From contig JAGCVN010000027.1 of assembly GCA_017962315.1 (NCBI GenBank), positions 1 through 36,564 of the forward strand: DNA of 36,564 nt. Reading direction: 5' to 3'. The position numbers and the translations under genes are program-made. The DNA comes from Kiritimatiellia bacterium (GTDB taxonomy: Bacteria > Verrucomicrobiota > Kiritimatiellia > RFP12 > UBA1067). The stretch's first letter is position 1; the number at the start of each line of letters is the position of its first letter. The notes beneath the pieces are model-generated. The model searched no databases and was not told the DNA's origin. It worked only from the letters and a program-made list of their open reading frames with translations. This document shows positions 15,106-24,600 of the stretch, in pieces.

Positions 15106-17242
15106 ATCGGGAGGAGACGCAGAACTCCGTCACGGCGCGACGCCATCCGGCGGTGCCGTCGAGCCCGCACAGGGCGAGCATCCACATCGCACCTTCGGGA
15201 CGGTAACGTTCGCCGGGGGCGAGCGTCAGTTTCCGTTCCGGTTTGAACACCGCGTCGGGGTGCTGGCTCCTCCCGTTGTCCATGATGTGGAACATCACGA
15301 GATCCGCTGCCGGGGCGAGGGTGAGCGCCCCGAAATACGCGCCGTCGTACTTCCGGAACCAGGCGTCGTGTTTCGGCGCCTTCCACAGAGACGGGATACG
15401 TCGGGTGGGGACGGCCGGTTTCTCAGCGAAGAAGGGGGCGTATTCCCGGAAGAGGAAGGAATCGACGTCGAGCGGTTTGTCGCCCGAATTCCGCGCTTCG
15501 ACGAGCGAGCAGAGGAACCAGGGCGAACGCGGAAAAACGGTGACGGCATGGACGAGGGTGAAGCGTCCGCCGCCGCTTGTCCATCCCTCGGCGGTGATGA
15601 ATACCCGACCTCCGTCTGAGGATTCCCGCCATTCGACGCCGGTGACCTTCACCGTGTCATGCCAGCTTTTACCGCCTCCTGGATTGTTTACGCAGATCAT
15701 CCCATTGTAACTGCCGAGCCGGCTTTCGTCGAGCGTCACGTCGGTGAACATCGAACCGCCGCCGATCCGCCCCTCCAACACAAGTCCGGCCGAGTTTGTG
15801 ATGGCGTAGGCGTCTCCCTTGCGGAGGAACGCCGGGCAAGGTCCGTTGCGCATTCCACGGGCGGCAAGGATGTCGAGGAACGCGGCTTCGTCAATCGGGG
15901 GTTCCGCAGGGACGATGCGCGGTTCGGGCGGCGCGGCTTTGCGCCAATGGACGACATCGGCGTGCAGACGGGTAAACATGGACGTGATTTCCGGGTATGC
16001 CTCGCCCCGTTCGTTGATGAGGCCGTAGTTGGAATCTTCGGGGAATGCGTCGCTGATTCCCTCCGGCGGTTCATCGACCCACATAAAGTAGTCGTAGCCG
16101 ATTATAAAAGGCAGGGCGAGGACGGTTTTCGCGAAGAGTTCCGTCGCCCTTGTACGTTGCGCCTGGGTGGCGAACCGTTGTCCGGCGCCGCCGGTGCAGG
16201 GGAGGCCGGAGTCGAGTGCGGGGAAACTCCATTCCGTGACCAGCATCGGTTTCTTGACGTGCCCGTACTGTTTCGTGAACGCCTCGATGACGGTCTCCGA
16301 AGAGGGGGAGGCGTTCATCCGCACGACGTTACGGTCGAGGTCTGCCCACGGGTAACAGTTGAACGTCACGATGTCGCAGTAGCGGCCGGCGATTTCCCAC
16401 ACGGCGGGGTGGGCGCCGCCGAGTCCGGCGAAACGCGCGCCGAGGACGAGGTGGTTGGGGTCGTGACGCCGGATCGCCTCGCAGGAGATACGGAAGTAAC
16501 GTTCCGCCGCCCGCTCCAAGAAGGCGAGCTTGTCCTCTTTGGAAGGTGTGCCCGTCACGCCGCGTTCTTTGAGGAACGCCGCCTGGGCGAGGCGCGCGCT
16601 GTGTTCCGGCGGCAGGTTGGAGACGGCGTCGAAAAGGCCTGTGTCGGATCTGCCGCGCCCCCACCAGGCGAGTTCGTTGTCGATGAAGTAGCCAAGAAGG
16701 GAGGTGTCGTCCCTGTTGGGGGCGCACTTCTTCCGGGCGACTTCATCGGCGTGCGCGGCGAAGCCGGGGTGGAACACGTTGGGGAAGGCGGAGCAGGGGC
16801 GGTGTTCGTTCGGGCAGATGTAGAGGTCGGGTTTCACGGAATTCTTCCAGCAGAGGCTGTCGCCGAGGGAAAGGAAGACCGTGTGGACAAGGCCGCGGTG
16901 CTTGAGGGCGGGATCGCAACCGGCGCCGAGCATGTTGAACCCCCATGCCTTGAGACGGGCGAGCGCGTTTTCCTCCCAGTCGGCTTTGTCCGGGAACAGG
17001 CGCTTGTTCGCGGCAAGATGGTGACGGCGTCCGGTCCGCTGGCTGGCGTGGCCGTGATAGGTGACGTGGTCGACGCCCAACAGGACGGTCTCCTTGCCGC
17101 CGGGGGCGAGGACCTGCCAGCGTCCGTCTTTTTCCACAACGCGGAAAAATCCATCGGGTGCGGACGTTTTCGAAACGCCGGGGTTCCCGGCGGATGCAAA
17201 CGCGACGGCCGCCAGTGCGGCGATGACGGTGATTCGTTTCAT
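15104..17242 (-). CDS. Secreted glycoside hydrolase, GH50/agarase-like
   Basis: The 712-aa protein has a signal peptide (MKRITVIAALAAVAFASA). The domain start DGFFRVVEKDGRWQVLAPGGK, then LLGVDHV, is the typical entry of agarase-like clan GH-A enzymes. The predicted acid/base is E190 in GYFIDNELAWW and the predicted nucleophile is E337 in LVTEWSF. Both fit a retaining TIM-barrel glycosidase with GH50-like context. A beta-sandwich region of about 250 residues follows the barrel. ATG 17242 is preceded by GGGAGG at 9 nt; an upstream in-frame extension lacks a signal peptide and is rejected. The substrate is uncertain: galactans such as agarose are a family expectation, not shown here. Confidence 0.75.
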   Translation of the reverse strand: MKRITVIAALAAVAFASAGNPGVSKTSAPDGFFRVVEKDGRWQVLAPGGKETVLLGVDHVTYHGHASQRTGRRHHLAANKRLFPDKADWEENALARLKAWGFNMLGAGCDPALKHRGLVHTVFLSLGDSLCWKNSVKPDLYICPNEHRPCSAFPNVFHPGFAAHADEVARKKCAPNRDDTSLLGYFIDNELAWWGRGRSDTGLFDAVSNLPPEHSARLAQAAFLKERGVTGTPSKEDKLAFLERAAERYFRISCEAIRRHDPNHLVLGARFAGLGGAHPAVWEIAGRYCDIVTFNCYPWADLDRNVVRMNASPSSETVIEAFTKQYGHVKKPMLVTEWSFPALDSGLPCTGGAGQRFATQAQRTRATELFAKTVLALPFIIGYDYFMWVDEPPEGISDAFPEDSNYGLINERGEAYPEITSMFTRLHADVVHWRKAAPPEPRIVPAEPPIDEAAFLDILAARGMRNGPCPAFLRKGDAYAITNSAGLVLEGRIGGGSMFTDVTLDESRLGSYNGMICVNNPGGGKSWHDTVKVTGVEWRESSDGGRVFITAEGWTSGGGRFTLVHAVTVFPRSPWFLCSLVEARNSGDKPLDVDSFLFREYAPFFAEKPAVPTRRIPSLWKAPKHDAWFRKYDGAYFGALTLAPAADLVMFHIMDNGRSQHPDAVFKPERKLTLAPGERYRPEGAMWMLALCGLDGTAGWRRAVTEFCVSSR

Positions 17243-17288
17243 GGCTTTTCCTCCCTGCGTATACTCCGTGAACGACACGGACGCCATC

Positions 17289-17317
17289 AGTATGCGGCAT
17301 ACGTCGCGAAAATGCAA
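17289..17317 (-). promoter_or_regulatory. Promoter of the GH50-like gene
   Basis: On the minus strand, TTGCAT (17317-17312), a 17-nt spacer and CATACT (17294-17289) form a plausible sigma70 promoter about 45 nt before ATG 17242. It lies back to back with the guaA promoter. Confidence 0.45.
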
Positions 17318-17328
17318 TGTGTTTTGTC

Positions 17329-17356
17329 TTGATGGGGGCTTGTTTTGGCGTATACT
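17329..17356 (+). promoter_or_regulatory. Promoter of the guaA-ychF-pfk operon
   Basis: TTGATG (17329-17334), a 16-nt spacer and TATACT (17351-17356) fit a sigma70 promoter. The expected start is about 30 nt before ATG 17395, which has AGGAG 9 nt upstream. Confidence 0.55.
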
Positions 17357-17394
17357 AATGAGGATTTCCAAACCCACATGAGGAGAGTCGAAAA

Positions 17395-18375
17395 ATGGCA
17401 GCGAATAAACGTCCGGACGACATGGAACGAATCACAACGCCCGCGCTTGCGGAGGCGTTCATTGACGAACAGTTGAAAGCCCTGCGGGAGCAGATCGGAG
17501 CGAAGAAGGTTTTGCTCGCCCTTTCCGGCGGCGTCGATTCCTCCGTCGTCGCGGCCCTTCTGATCAAGGCCGTGGGTAGGCAGTTGGTCTGCGTGCATGT
17601 CAACCACGGGCTTCTGCGCAAAGGCGAACCCGAACAGGTGATCGAGGTTTTCGGCAAGCAGCTGGACGCGAACCTGGTCTACGTGGATGCGACCGACCGC
17701 TTCCTCGACAAACTCGTCGGCGTCTCCGATCCGGAAGAGAAACGCAAGGTGATCGGCGGCGAATTCATTCGCGTCTTTGAGGAAGAGGCCCGGAAGCTCG
17801 ACGACATCCAGTTCCTCGCGAAGGGGACGATTTACCCGGACATTCTGGAGAGCGGACCGGTCAAGAGCCACCATAACGTGGGCGGGCTTCCGCCGGATCT
17901 GAAGTTCGAGCTGGTCGAGCCGTTGAAGTTCCTGTTCAAGGACGAGGTCCGCGTCGTCGGCAAGGCGTTGGGGCTTCCGGACAACATGGTTTTCCGGCAG
18001 CCGTTCCCCGGCCCCGGGCTGGGCGTCCGCTGCCCCGGCTCGATCACGCGCGACCGCCTCGCCGCCGTCCGCGAATCCGACGCGATCCTTCGCGAGGAGT
18101 TCGCCGCGGCGGGGCTCGCCGGCAAGGTCTGGCAGTATTTCACCGTCGTGCCGGACTTCAAGTCCACCGGCGTGAAGAACGGTCTCCGCGCCTTTGAGTG
18201 GCCGGTGATCATCCGCGCCGTCAACACGCGCGACGCTATGACCGCGACGATCGAGGAAATCCCTTACGAGTTGCTCGGCAAGATCACCCGGCGCATCGTC
18301 TCCGAAGTCCCCGGCGTCAACCGCGTGCTGTACGACATCACGCCGAAACCGACCGGCACGATCGAATACGAATAA
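17395..18375 (+). CDS. guaA: GMP synthase, ATP-pyrophosphatase subunit only
   Basis: The 326-aa protein matches the C-terminal two-thirds of GMP synthase. It has the PP-loop SGGVDSS at 44-50, KRKVIGGEF, KGTIYPDILESG, KSHHNVGGLP, FPGPGLGVR and the dimerisation domain ending PKPTGTIEYE. It converts XMP to GMP using ATP and ammonia in the cytosol. The glutamine amidotransferase domain that precedes this part in E. coli GuaA (about 200 residues) is missing. The start has a good ribosome site and promoter just upstream, so the protein is not truncated by a frameshift. A separate glutaminase subunit, as in many archaea, would be needed unless free ammonia is used. ychF follows 15 nt later. Confidence 0.9.
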   Translation: MAANKRPDDMERITTPALAEAFIDEQLKALREQIGAKKVLLALSGGVDSSVVAALLIKAVGRQLVCVHVNHGLLRKGEPEQVIEVFGKQLDANLVYVDATDRFLDKLVGVSDPEEKRKVIGGEFIRVFEEEARKLDDIQFLAKGTIYPDILESGPVKSHHNVGGLPPDLKFELVEPLKFLFKDEVRVVGKALGLPDNMVFRQPFPGPGLGVRCPGSITRDRLAAVRESDAILREEFAAAGLAGKVWQYFTVVPDFKSTGVKNGLRAFEWPVIIRAVNTRDAMTATIEEIPYELLGKITRRIVSEVPGVNRVLYDITPKPTGTIEYE

Positions 18376-18390
18376 GAGAGGCTTCGCGTC

Positions 18391-19494
18391 ATGTCGCTTG
18401 CAGTTGGCATTGTCGGTCTCCCGAACGTCGGGAAGTCTACGCTCTTCAACGCCTTGACACGGGCGCAGAACGCCGAGGCGGCGAACTACCCGTTCTGCAC
18501 CATCGAGCCGAACAAGGCGATGGTCCCCATCGGCGACGCCCGCCTCGGCGAGTTGGCGAAGATCGCCCACCCGCAACAGATCGTCAAGGCGACGGTTGAC
18601 TTTATCGACATCGCCGGTCTTGTCCGGGGCGCGAGCAAAGGCGAGGGGCTTGGCAACAAGTTCCTCGCCAACATCCGCGAGGCCGATGCCATCCTGCACG
18701 TCGTGCGCTGTTTCAACGATGACGATGTCGTGCATGTCGAAGGGGGTATCGACCCCGTACGCGACATCGGCATCATCGAGACGGAGCTGGTCCTTGCCGA
18801 TATCGAGACCCTGCAGCGCCAGATCGACGAAGTGGGGCGCAAGGCCCATGCCGATCCGAAGATGCGCCCGACTCTGGAGGCGCTGAACGCGCTAGCGCAG
18901 CACTTGAACGACGGCAACCCTGTCCACACCTTTCCCCGGACGGAGGATTCGCCGATCCTCCCCGTCTTGAAAAAAGTGCAGTTTTTGACCGACAAGCCGA
19001 CCATCTACGTCGCAAATGTCGGCGAGGACGACCTCGGCGGCAGGGAGAGCGGGGCCGTGAAGGCGGTCAAGGAATTCGCCGCCGCGAAGAACTGCGACGT
19101 CGTAGTGATCTCCGCGAAGGTCGAAGCCGACCTGGTCGGTCTTTCCGACGAAGAGCGGACGGAATTCCTGCAATCCTACGGCCTCACGGAAAGCGGCCTC
19201 GACCAGACGGCGCGCATCGCCTACCACACGCTCGGGCTCGCCAGCTATTTCACGGCTGGGCCGAAAGAGGTGAAGGCGTGGACGTTCCACCGGGGCTGGA
19301 CCGCGCCCAAGTGCGCAGGGGTGATCCACACTGATTTCGAACGCGGGTTCATCCGCGCGGAAGTGATTTCGTATGACGATTACATCCGGCTCGGAGGCGA
19401 GCAAGGGGCGAAAGAAAAGGGCCTTATGCGCGTCGAAGGGAAGGAGTACGTCGTCCAGGACGGCGATGTCATGCACTTCCTTTTCAATGTCTAA
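18391..19494 (+). CDS. ychF: Redox-regulated ATPase YchF
   Basis: The 367-aa OBG-type P-loop protein has G1 GLPNVGKS (residues 9-16), G3 DIAG, and NVGE in place of the usual NKxD specificity motif, which is the hallmark that makes YchF prefer ATP over GTP. A helical arm follows, and a C-terminal TGS domain ends in VQDGDVMHFLFNV. Length and motifs match the universally conserved family, which associates with ribosomes. It lies in a tight block, 15 nt after guaA and 16 nt before pfk. Confidence 0.96.
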   Translation: MSLAVGIVGLPNVGKSTLFNALTRAQNAEAANYPFCTIEPNKAMVPIGDARLGELAKIAHPQQIVKATVDFIDIAGLVRGASKGEGLGNKFLANIREADAILHVVRCFNDDDVVHVEGGIDPVRDIGIIETELVLADIETLQRQIDEVGRKAHADPKMRPTLEALNALAQHLNDGNPVHTFPRTEDSPILPVLKKVQFLTDKPTIYVANVGEDDLGGRESGAVKAVKEFAAAKNCDVVVISAKVEADLVGLSDEERTEFLQSYGLTESGLDQTARIAYHTLGLASYFTAGPKEVKAWTFHRGWTAPKCAGVIHTDFERGFIRAEVISYDDYIRLGGEQGAKEKGLMRVEGKEYVVQDGDVMHFLFNV

Positions 19495-19510
19495 CAAAAC
19501 GAGAAACGCC

Positions 19511-20866
19511 ATGTCCTTCATCGACCGCCTGATTGCCCATCCGGAAGAGTATTCGTTCGAGGTCCAGACGCTCGGCGAATGTAAAATCGACTCTCCGATC
19601 CGCCACCGTGATTTTCTCAGCGACAACGAAATGATCCTGGTCACGGAGAACGACCGTTACCTGAAGTTCTTCGAAGAAAAGCTGGGGCGCAAGCCCGCGT
19701 TTGAACGCGCCGGCCCGCACCGGAAGATCTTCCACGACCCTTCGTGGAGCCGTGTCGGCATTGTCACGGCGGGCGGTCTCTGCCCCGGGCTCAACCACGT
19801 CATCAAGGGACTGGTCGAGATTCTGACCTTCGACTACAACATCCGTACGATCTACGGGATCCGTTTCGGTTATGCAGGGTTGAACCCGGAGTTCGGTTAC
19901 CCGCCCGTCCTCCTGGATCCCGACAGTGTCGATACGATCCACGAGAAGGGGGGCACCATCCTCGGCTCTTCACGGGGCCAGCAAGACACGGGGACGATTG
20001 TCGATACGCTCTCGCGCATGAACATCAACATCCTGTTCTGCATCGGCGGCGACGGCTCGCTCCGCTGCGCGCGCGACATTGCGGAAGAGTGTACGCGCCG
20101 CAAGCTTTCCATCAGCGTCGTTGGAATCCCGAAGACGATCGACAACGACCTCCAGTTCGTCGGGCGTTCGTTCGGCTTCGAGACGGCTGTCGGCGAGGCG
20201 ACGAACGTCATCCGCGCCGCGCACATGGAGGCGAAAGGTACGTTCAACGGGATCGGCCTCGTCAAGGTGATGGGACGGGATTCCGGGTTTATCGCCGCCT
20301 ACGCGACGCTCGCGAACCCCGTCGTCAATTTCTGCCTGATCCCCGAAATGGATTTCGAGCTGGACGGCCCGCGCGGGTTGCTTGCCGCGCTCGAACGCCG
20401 GTTCGAATCCGGCAAGGACCACTGCGTGATCGTTGTTGCGGAAGGCGCGGGGCAGAAGTTCATGGCCGGCACCGAAGTCCGGAAGGATGCCTCCGGTAAC
20501 ATTCTCAAGAACGACATCGGCGAATACCTCCGCAACCGGATCACCGACCACTTCAAGGCGAAGAAACGGATCGCCTCGGTGAAATACTTCGATCCGAGCT
20601 ACCTGATCCGCAGCGTCCCCGCGAAAGGGACGGACGCGATCCGGTGCTATATGCTCGCGCGGAATGCCGTCCATGCGGCGATGGCGGGGCGTACGAACTG
20701 CGTCGTCGGGAATCAGGACGACTGGTACACGCTCGTGCCGATCAAGCTTGCGACGATGGAACGGCAGAAGGTCAATCTGGGAAGCGACCTCTGGCGCGCG
20801 CTTTTGGATGCAACAGGCCAGAATTTCTATTTCGGCGGGGCGGGCAAGGTTGCCGTCATGCCCTAA
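19511..20866 (+). CDS. 6-phosphofructokinase, ATP-type of the trypanosome/plant-like clade
   Basis: The 451-aa enzyme phosphorylates fructose 6-phosphate in glycolysis. Motifs are GGLCPGLN (88-95), GGDGS (179-183) and PKTIDND (207-213). GGDG at the nucleotide site favours ATP, since PPi-dependent enzymes carry GGDD, while the Lys in PKTIDND is shared by PPi-type and long ATP-type enzymes. The roughly 75-residue N-terminal extension is typical of the long clade found in trypanosomes, plants and spirochaetes. The start at ATG 19511 lies 16 nt after ychF with only a weak GAGAAA site, which suggests coupling. The 253-aa membrane-protein gene follows 15 nt later. Confidence 0.92.
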   Translation: MSFIDRLIAHPEEYSFEVQTLGECKIDSPIRHRDFLSDNEMILVTENDRYLKFFEEKLGRKPAFERAGPHRKIFHDPSWSRVGIVTAGGLCPGLNHVIKGLVEILTFDYNIRTIYGIRFGYAGLNPEFGYPPVLLDPDSVDTIHEKGGTILGSSRGQQDTGTIVDTLSRMNINILFCIGGDGSLRCARDIAEECTRRKLSISVVGIPKTIDNDLQFVGRSFGFETAVGEATNVIRAAHMEAKGTFNGIGLVKVMGRDSGFIAAYATLANPVVNFCLIPEMDFELDGPRGLLAALERRFESGKDHCVIVVAEGAGQKFMAGTEVRKDASGNILKNDIGEYLRNRITDHFKAKKRIASVKYFDPSYLIRSVPAKGTDAIRCYMLARNAVHAAMAGRTNCVVGNQDDWYTLVPIKLATMERQKVNLGSDLWRALLDATGQNFYFGGAGKVAVMP

Positions 20867-20881
20867 TGCGGAGGAGATGCG

Positions 20882-21643
20882 ATGGGAATGACGTTAATGA
20901 AATTCGCGACCTGGTTGCTCAGTCCGTTGGCGATCGGGCTTTTCTTGATTCTCGCCGGATGCATCCTCTTGTGGCGGGAACGCCGGCGGACCGCCGCTAC
21001 GGCGTTTATCTTCGCGTTCGTCTGGCTCTGGCTCTGGTCGTCACCCTGGTTCTACATCCTCATCGGGACGCCGCTTGAGAACCTCTATCCGCCGCAGGAT
21101 GTCAGCGCGCTCCCAAAAGCGGATGCGATCATCGTTCTGGGCGGAGGGTCCGGCGCGGCCGTTCCGCCGCATACGTTGCAGCCGGAACTCTTTTCCGCGG
21201 CAGACCGGGGCTGGCAGGCCGCGCGCTGCTACAAGGCGGGCAAGGCGCCTTACGTCCTTTTCTCCGGCGTTTCCGAAGCCCCGGGGATGAAATCGTTTCT
21301 GGAGGACTTGGGGGTGCCGTCAAAAGCGATCATCCTCGAGGGGGCGAGCCGCAACACGTATGAAAACGCGGCGTTCACGAAAAAAAAACTCGCGGAGCTA
21401 AAGGCGAAGCGGGTTATCCTCGTCACGTCCGCCTGGCACATGCGCCGTTCCGTCGCCGTGTTCAAACGGTTCGACGTGGAAGTGATCCCGTTCGGTGCGG
21501 ACTATGAAGCCCGTTTCACAAAGGGCGTCCGTTTCCCCTCGAAGCTTTCCTATTGGCTGCCCGGTCCCGAAATCCTGATGGCCAACAGTTACATGTTGAA
21601 GGAGTACATCGGGGCGGTCGCCTACGCAATCTACGGGAAATGA
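20882..21643 (+). CDS. YdcF/ElyC-like DUF218 membrane protein
   Basis: The 253-aa protein has two N-terminal transmembrane helices (about 8-30 and 38-58). A DUF218 domain follows, with ADAIIVLGGG (about 80-89), SRNTYENA (about 157-164) and VTSAWHMRRS (about 182-191). Members such as ElyC and SanA are linked to peptidoglycan or envelope-precursor metabolism; their chemistry is unsettled. GGAGGAG sits just upstream of ATG. Its place at the end of the housekeeping block and before a secreted protease fits an envelope role. Confidence 0.85.
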   Translation: MGMTLMKFATWLLSPLAIGLFLILAGCILLWRERRRTAATAFIFAFVWLWLWSSPWFYILIGTPLENLYPPQDVSALPKADAIIVLGGGSGAAVPPHTLQPELFSAADRGWQAARCYKAGKAPYVLFSGVSEAPGMKSFLEDLGVPSKAIILEGASRNTYENAAFTKKKLAELKAKRVILVTSAWHMRRSVAVFKRFDVEVIPFGADYEARFTKGVRFPSKLSYWLPGPEILMANSYMLKEYIGAVAYAIYGK

Positions 21644-21666
21644 GGTAAAACAAGGAGGAACGACGT

Positions 21667-24600
21667 ATGTGTGCTTTTCTTTCCAAGATGAACGGGAATC
21701 TTAAGGTCGCGTTTTGTCTCGCGGCGATTTTGTCCGGCGCGGCGGATGTCGCCGGACGGAACGTTTCGCTTGATTTGCGTCCGCGAAACGCGCCCCGGCG
21801 GATGTCGGCTTCCGCACTTTCCGGACAAGACGGCGTCACCCGGTCATTCCGCCTTGACGCGGGGGCGGCGGATGTCGGCGAGGTGACGGTCGGCGATCAA
21901 TTGACCTTTACGCTTTTCAACGATGTCACGCTCTCGCTGACGCTAAATGAAAAGGCTCAGTCGCCCTTTGAGGGGGACGTCTTCCTCGCGGAAGTGTCGG
22001 GGTACGAGGGAATGAAGACGGCGGTTGTTTTGCGCACTGCCGAGGGCCTCACCATCGATGTGCAGGATTTTTACAACGACAAGGTGTACCGGGTTGTTTC
22101 GGGACCGACGGGCGTGAACGTCTCGGAAATCGAACCATCCCGCGAAGGGAAATGCGGGTGCGATACGGTTGAACCACCCGCGCCGTCGGCGGCCCCCGCC
22201 GCCTCCTTCCCGAATGCGCCGCGCACGCTCTTTTCTGCGGCGGAACAGAGCGACACCTGCGTCGATGTCCTGGTCGCCTACGACAGGAATGCGGCCGCCT
22301 ATGCGGACAAGGAGGGCGGTTTGACGAACTTTGCGTTGGTCGCCGTGCAGAAGATGAACACGGTTCTCGCAAACACCGGGCTGGACGAAAAGTTCCGCTT
22401 CCGCCTGGTCGGCGTCTGTTCGCTCGATGTGGCGGAGACCGATGTGCACGGGGCGTTTGACGCCTTGCAGTCCGACCTAGAGGGTTGGACAAAAGCGAAG
22501 GAGGCTCGCGATGCGGTCGGTGCCGACATCCTGACGATGCTTATCGATACCGGTTCGGCCTTCGGGAATACGGGAATCGGGATGTCGCTCACTTATACCG
22601 GTGACGATTGCCGCTGGTTCGCCCCGAATGCCTACAACGTCTGTGCGATCCGGAGCGTCATGCAGTCGCATACCATGACGCACGAATGCGGGCATAACCT
22701 CGGGGCGGGGCATTCGGACCGGCAGCGGACGCAGCCGGGACCGCAGTCCTATGACTATTCGTCCGGCTACTTCTTTACCGCAGGCGGTAAGGCGTATGCG
22801 ACGGTCATGGCGTACGAGGGTGAAAACCCCAGCGGCGCGAACACGGCGAAAGTCCCGTATTTCTCCTCGCCGAATTACACTTACGAGGGTGTCGCGGTCG
22901 GCGATGCGATGCACGACAATACGCGGGTGCTGACCAGCATGTTCCCGTATGCCGCCGCGTGGAAGGAACAGCGGGTCCCGATGTCCTACGACATCGCGTT
23001 CGATCCGCCGTCCGGCGCGACGATCGACGGTTCCCTCGCCGTGACCCTCATCCCCGGAAAAGCGGGGGCGCAGATGCGGTACACGCTGGACGGCAGCGAC
23101 CCGACTCCGGATTCGCCGCTTTACACCGGCCCGGTTACGCTCACCGGAAACACCCTGTTCAAGGCCGCGACGTTCGTGGACGGCCAGTGTTCCATCCCTT
23201 ATGAAGCGGTTTATTATTCAAAGACGGACTTCGGTTACGCACTCGGCCTGCCCGAACTCGACTGGACGGCGAGCGGTGACTGGCGCGTGCAGACCACGAA
23301 CACGTTTGACGGCGTGGCGGTCGAGACGCCGGACACGCCCGGCGCCGTCGCTTCCCTCTCGGCAAACATGGCAGGACCGTTGACGATTACCTTCAACTAC
23401 CGGCAGCAAGGGATCTATCGCGCCGAAGTCCTGTGCGACGGCACCGCCGTGTGGACATCGACATTCCGGAACGACGGATGGCAAACCGCCGCCGCCGAAA
23501 TTCCGGCGGGCGTTCACGCTGTGACCTTCCGCGTGACGACGACCTACGGATCCTCGCAATGCTTTTTCGGGCTGGACGCGATGCGCCTCCATGATGTCCG
23601 CGCCCCCGCTTTCTCGCCCGCGACTACGGCGACGGCCTCCACCGCCCGCATCTTCGAGGGCGAAATCCCCGTCGCGCTCTCCACCGACGAGGAGGATGCT
23701 TCCATCTACTACACGCTGGACGGCGGAGACCCGACTGGGGAAGGGGCGCTCCTGTATGAAGGTCCTTTCTTCATCACCGACTCCACGCGGGTGAAGGCCG
23801 TTGTTTCGGTTCCCGGAAAAGGAGAAAGCGCGGTTGTCGAGGGTGTGTATCTGGAACGCCATCGTCCCCGTGCGGGCGAATGGACGTTGTGGGGTGAAGC
23901 GGCCTACAGCGAGGTCGCGAATTCCGGCCGCCTGATTGCGGAACTCTACTGGGACTACCCCGGAGCCGACCGGAGCAGGGCGCTGGGGCCGGTGATAACG
24001 AGCGAGACCTTCACGACGTGGGCCGCTGCGAACGGCGTTTACCTTCTGGCCGGCGCCTGGGGAAATCAAGAAGGGGCTTCGGGCGGGAAATTCTGGTCGT
24101 TGTTCAACGGTACAGCCTTGGCGAGGGAAAACAATGGCGTCGCGTCTGAACCGACGTTCGTGTTTGCCTCTGCGGCGAATACGGGCGCAGGCATCGGAGC
24201 ACTCTTCGCAATTGGCGGTTCTTCGGTCAACGGAAGAACGTATCAGGGTACGCCGGAATCTCTGATCGACTGCTTCGCGTCCTTCCTCGGCTCCGCGCCG
24301 CCTTCCGCGCCCGTCCCCTCCGTGACGGATGCGACCGGCCGGTCGTTCCCGTTCCCCATGACGCTCGACAACGTGAGCGGATCCGGCACGATCTACTACA
24401 CGCTGGACGGTTCTGCGCCGACACGCGAAAACGGGACCCGCTACACGGGATCGCTTACGATTCCCGCTCCCGGCACCACGCTCAAAGCGGCCGTGTGGCC
24501 AGACGGCGGGACGGCGGTTTCTGGGATTCCGCTTGTGTTGACCTATGATTCGCTCGACGATGTGATTGGACTTCCAGGCATCACGTGGGAGAACGATGCC

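Noticed and set aside
15659..17332. 557-codon plus-strand frame opposite the GH50-like gene
   Set aside because: It is antisense to a protein with a signal peptide and two catalytic Glu motifs.
17287..18849. 520-codon frame on the minus strand across guaA and ychF
   Set aside because: It is antisense to two certain genes and matches no protein pattern.
20399..20412. tRNA-like T-loop sequence GGTTCGAATCC
   Set aside because: It lies inside the phosphofructokinase gene (coding RFESG); no acceptor or anticodon stem surrounds it.
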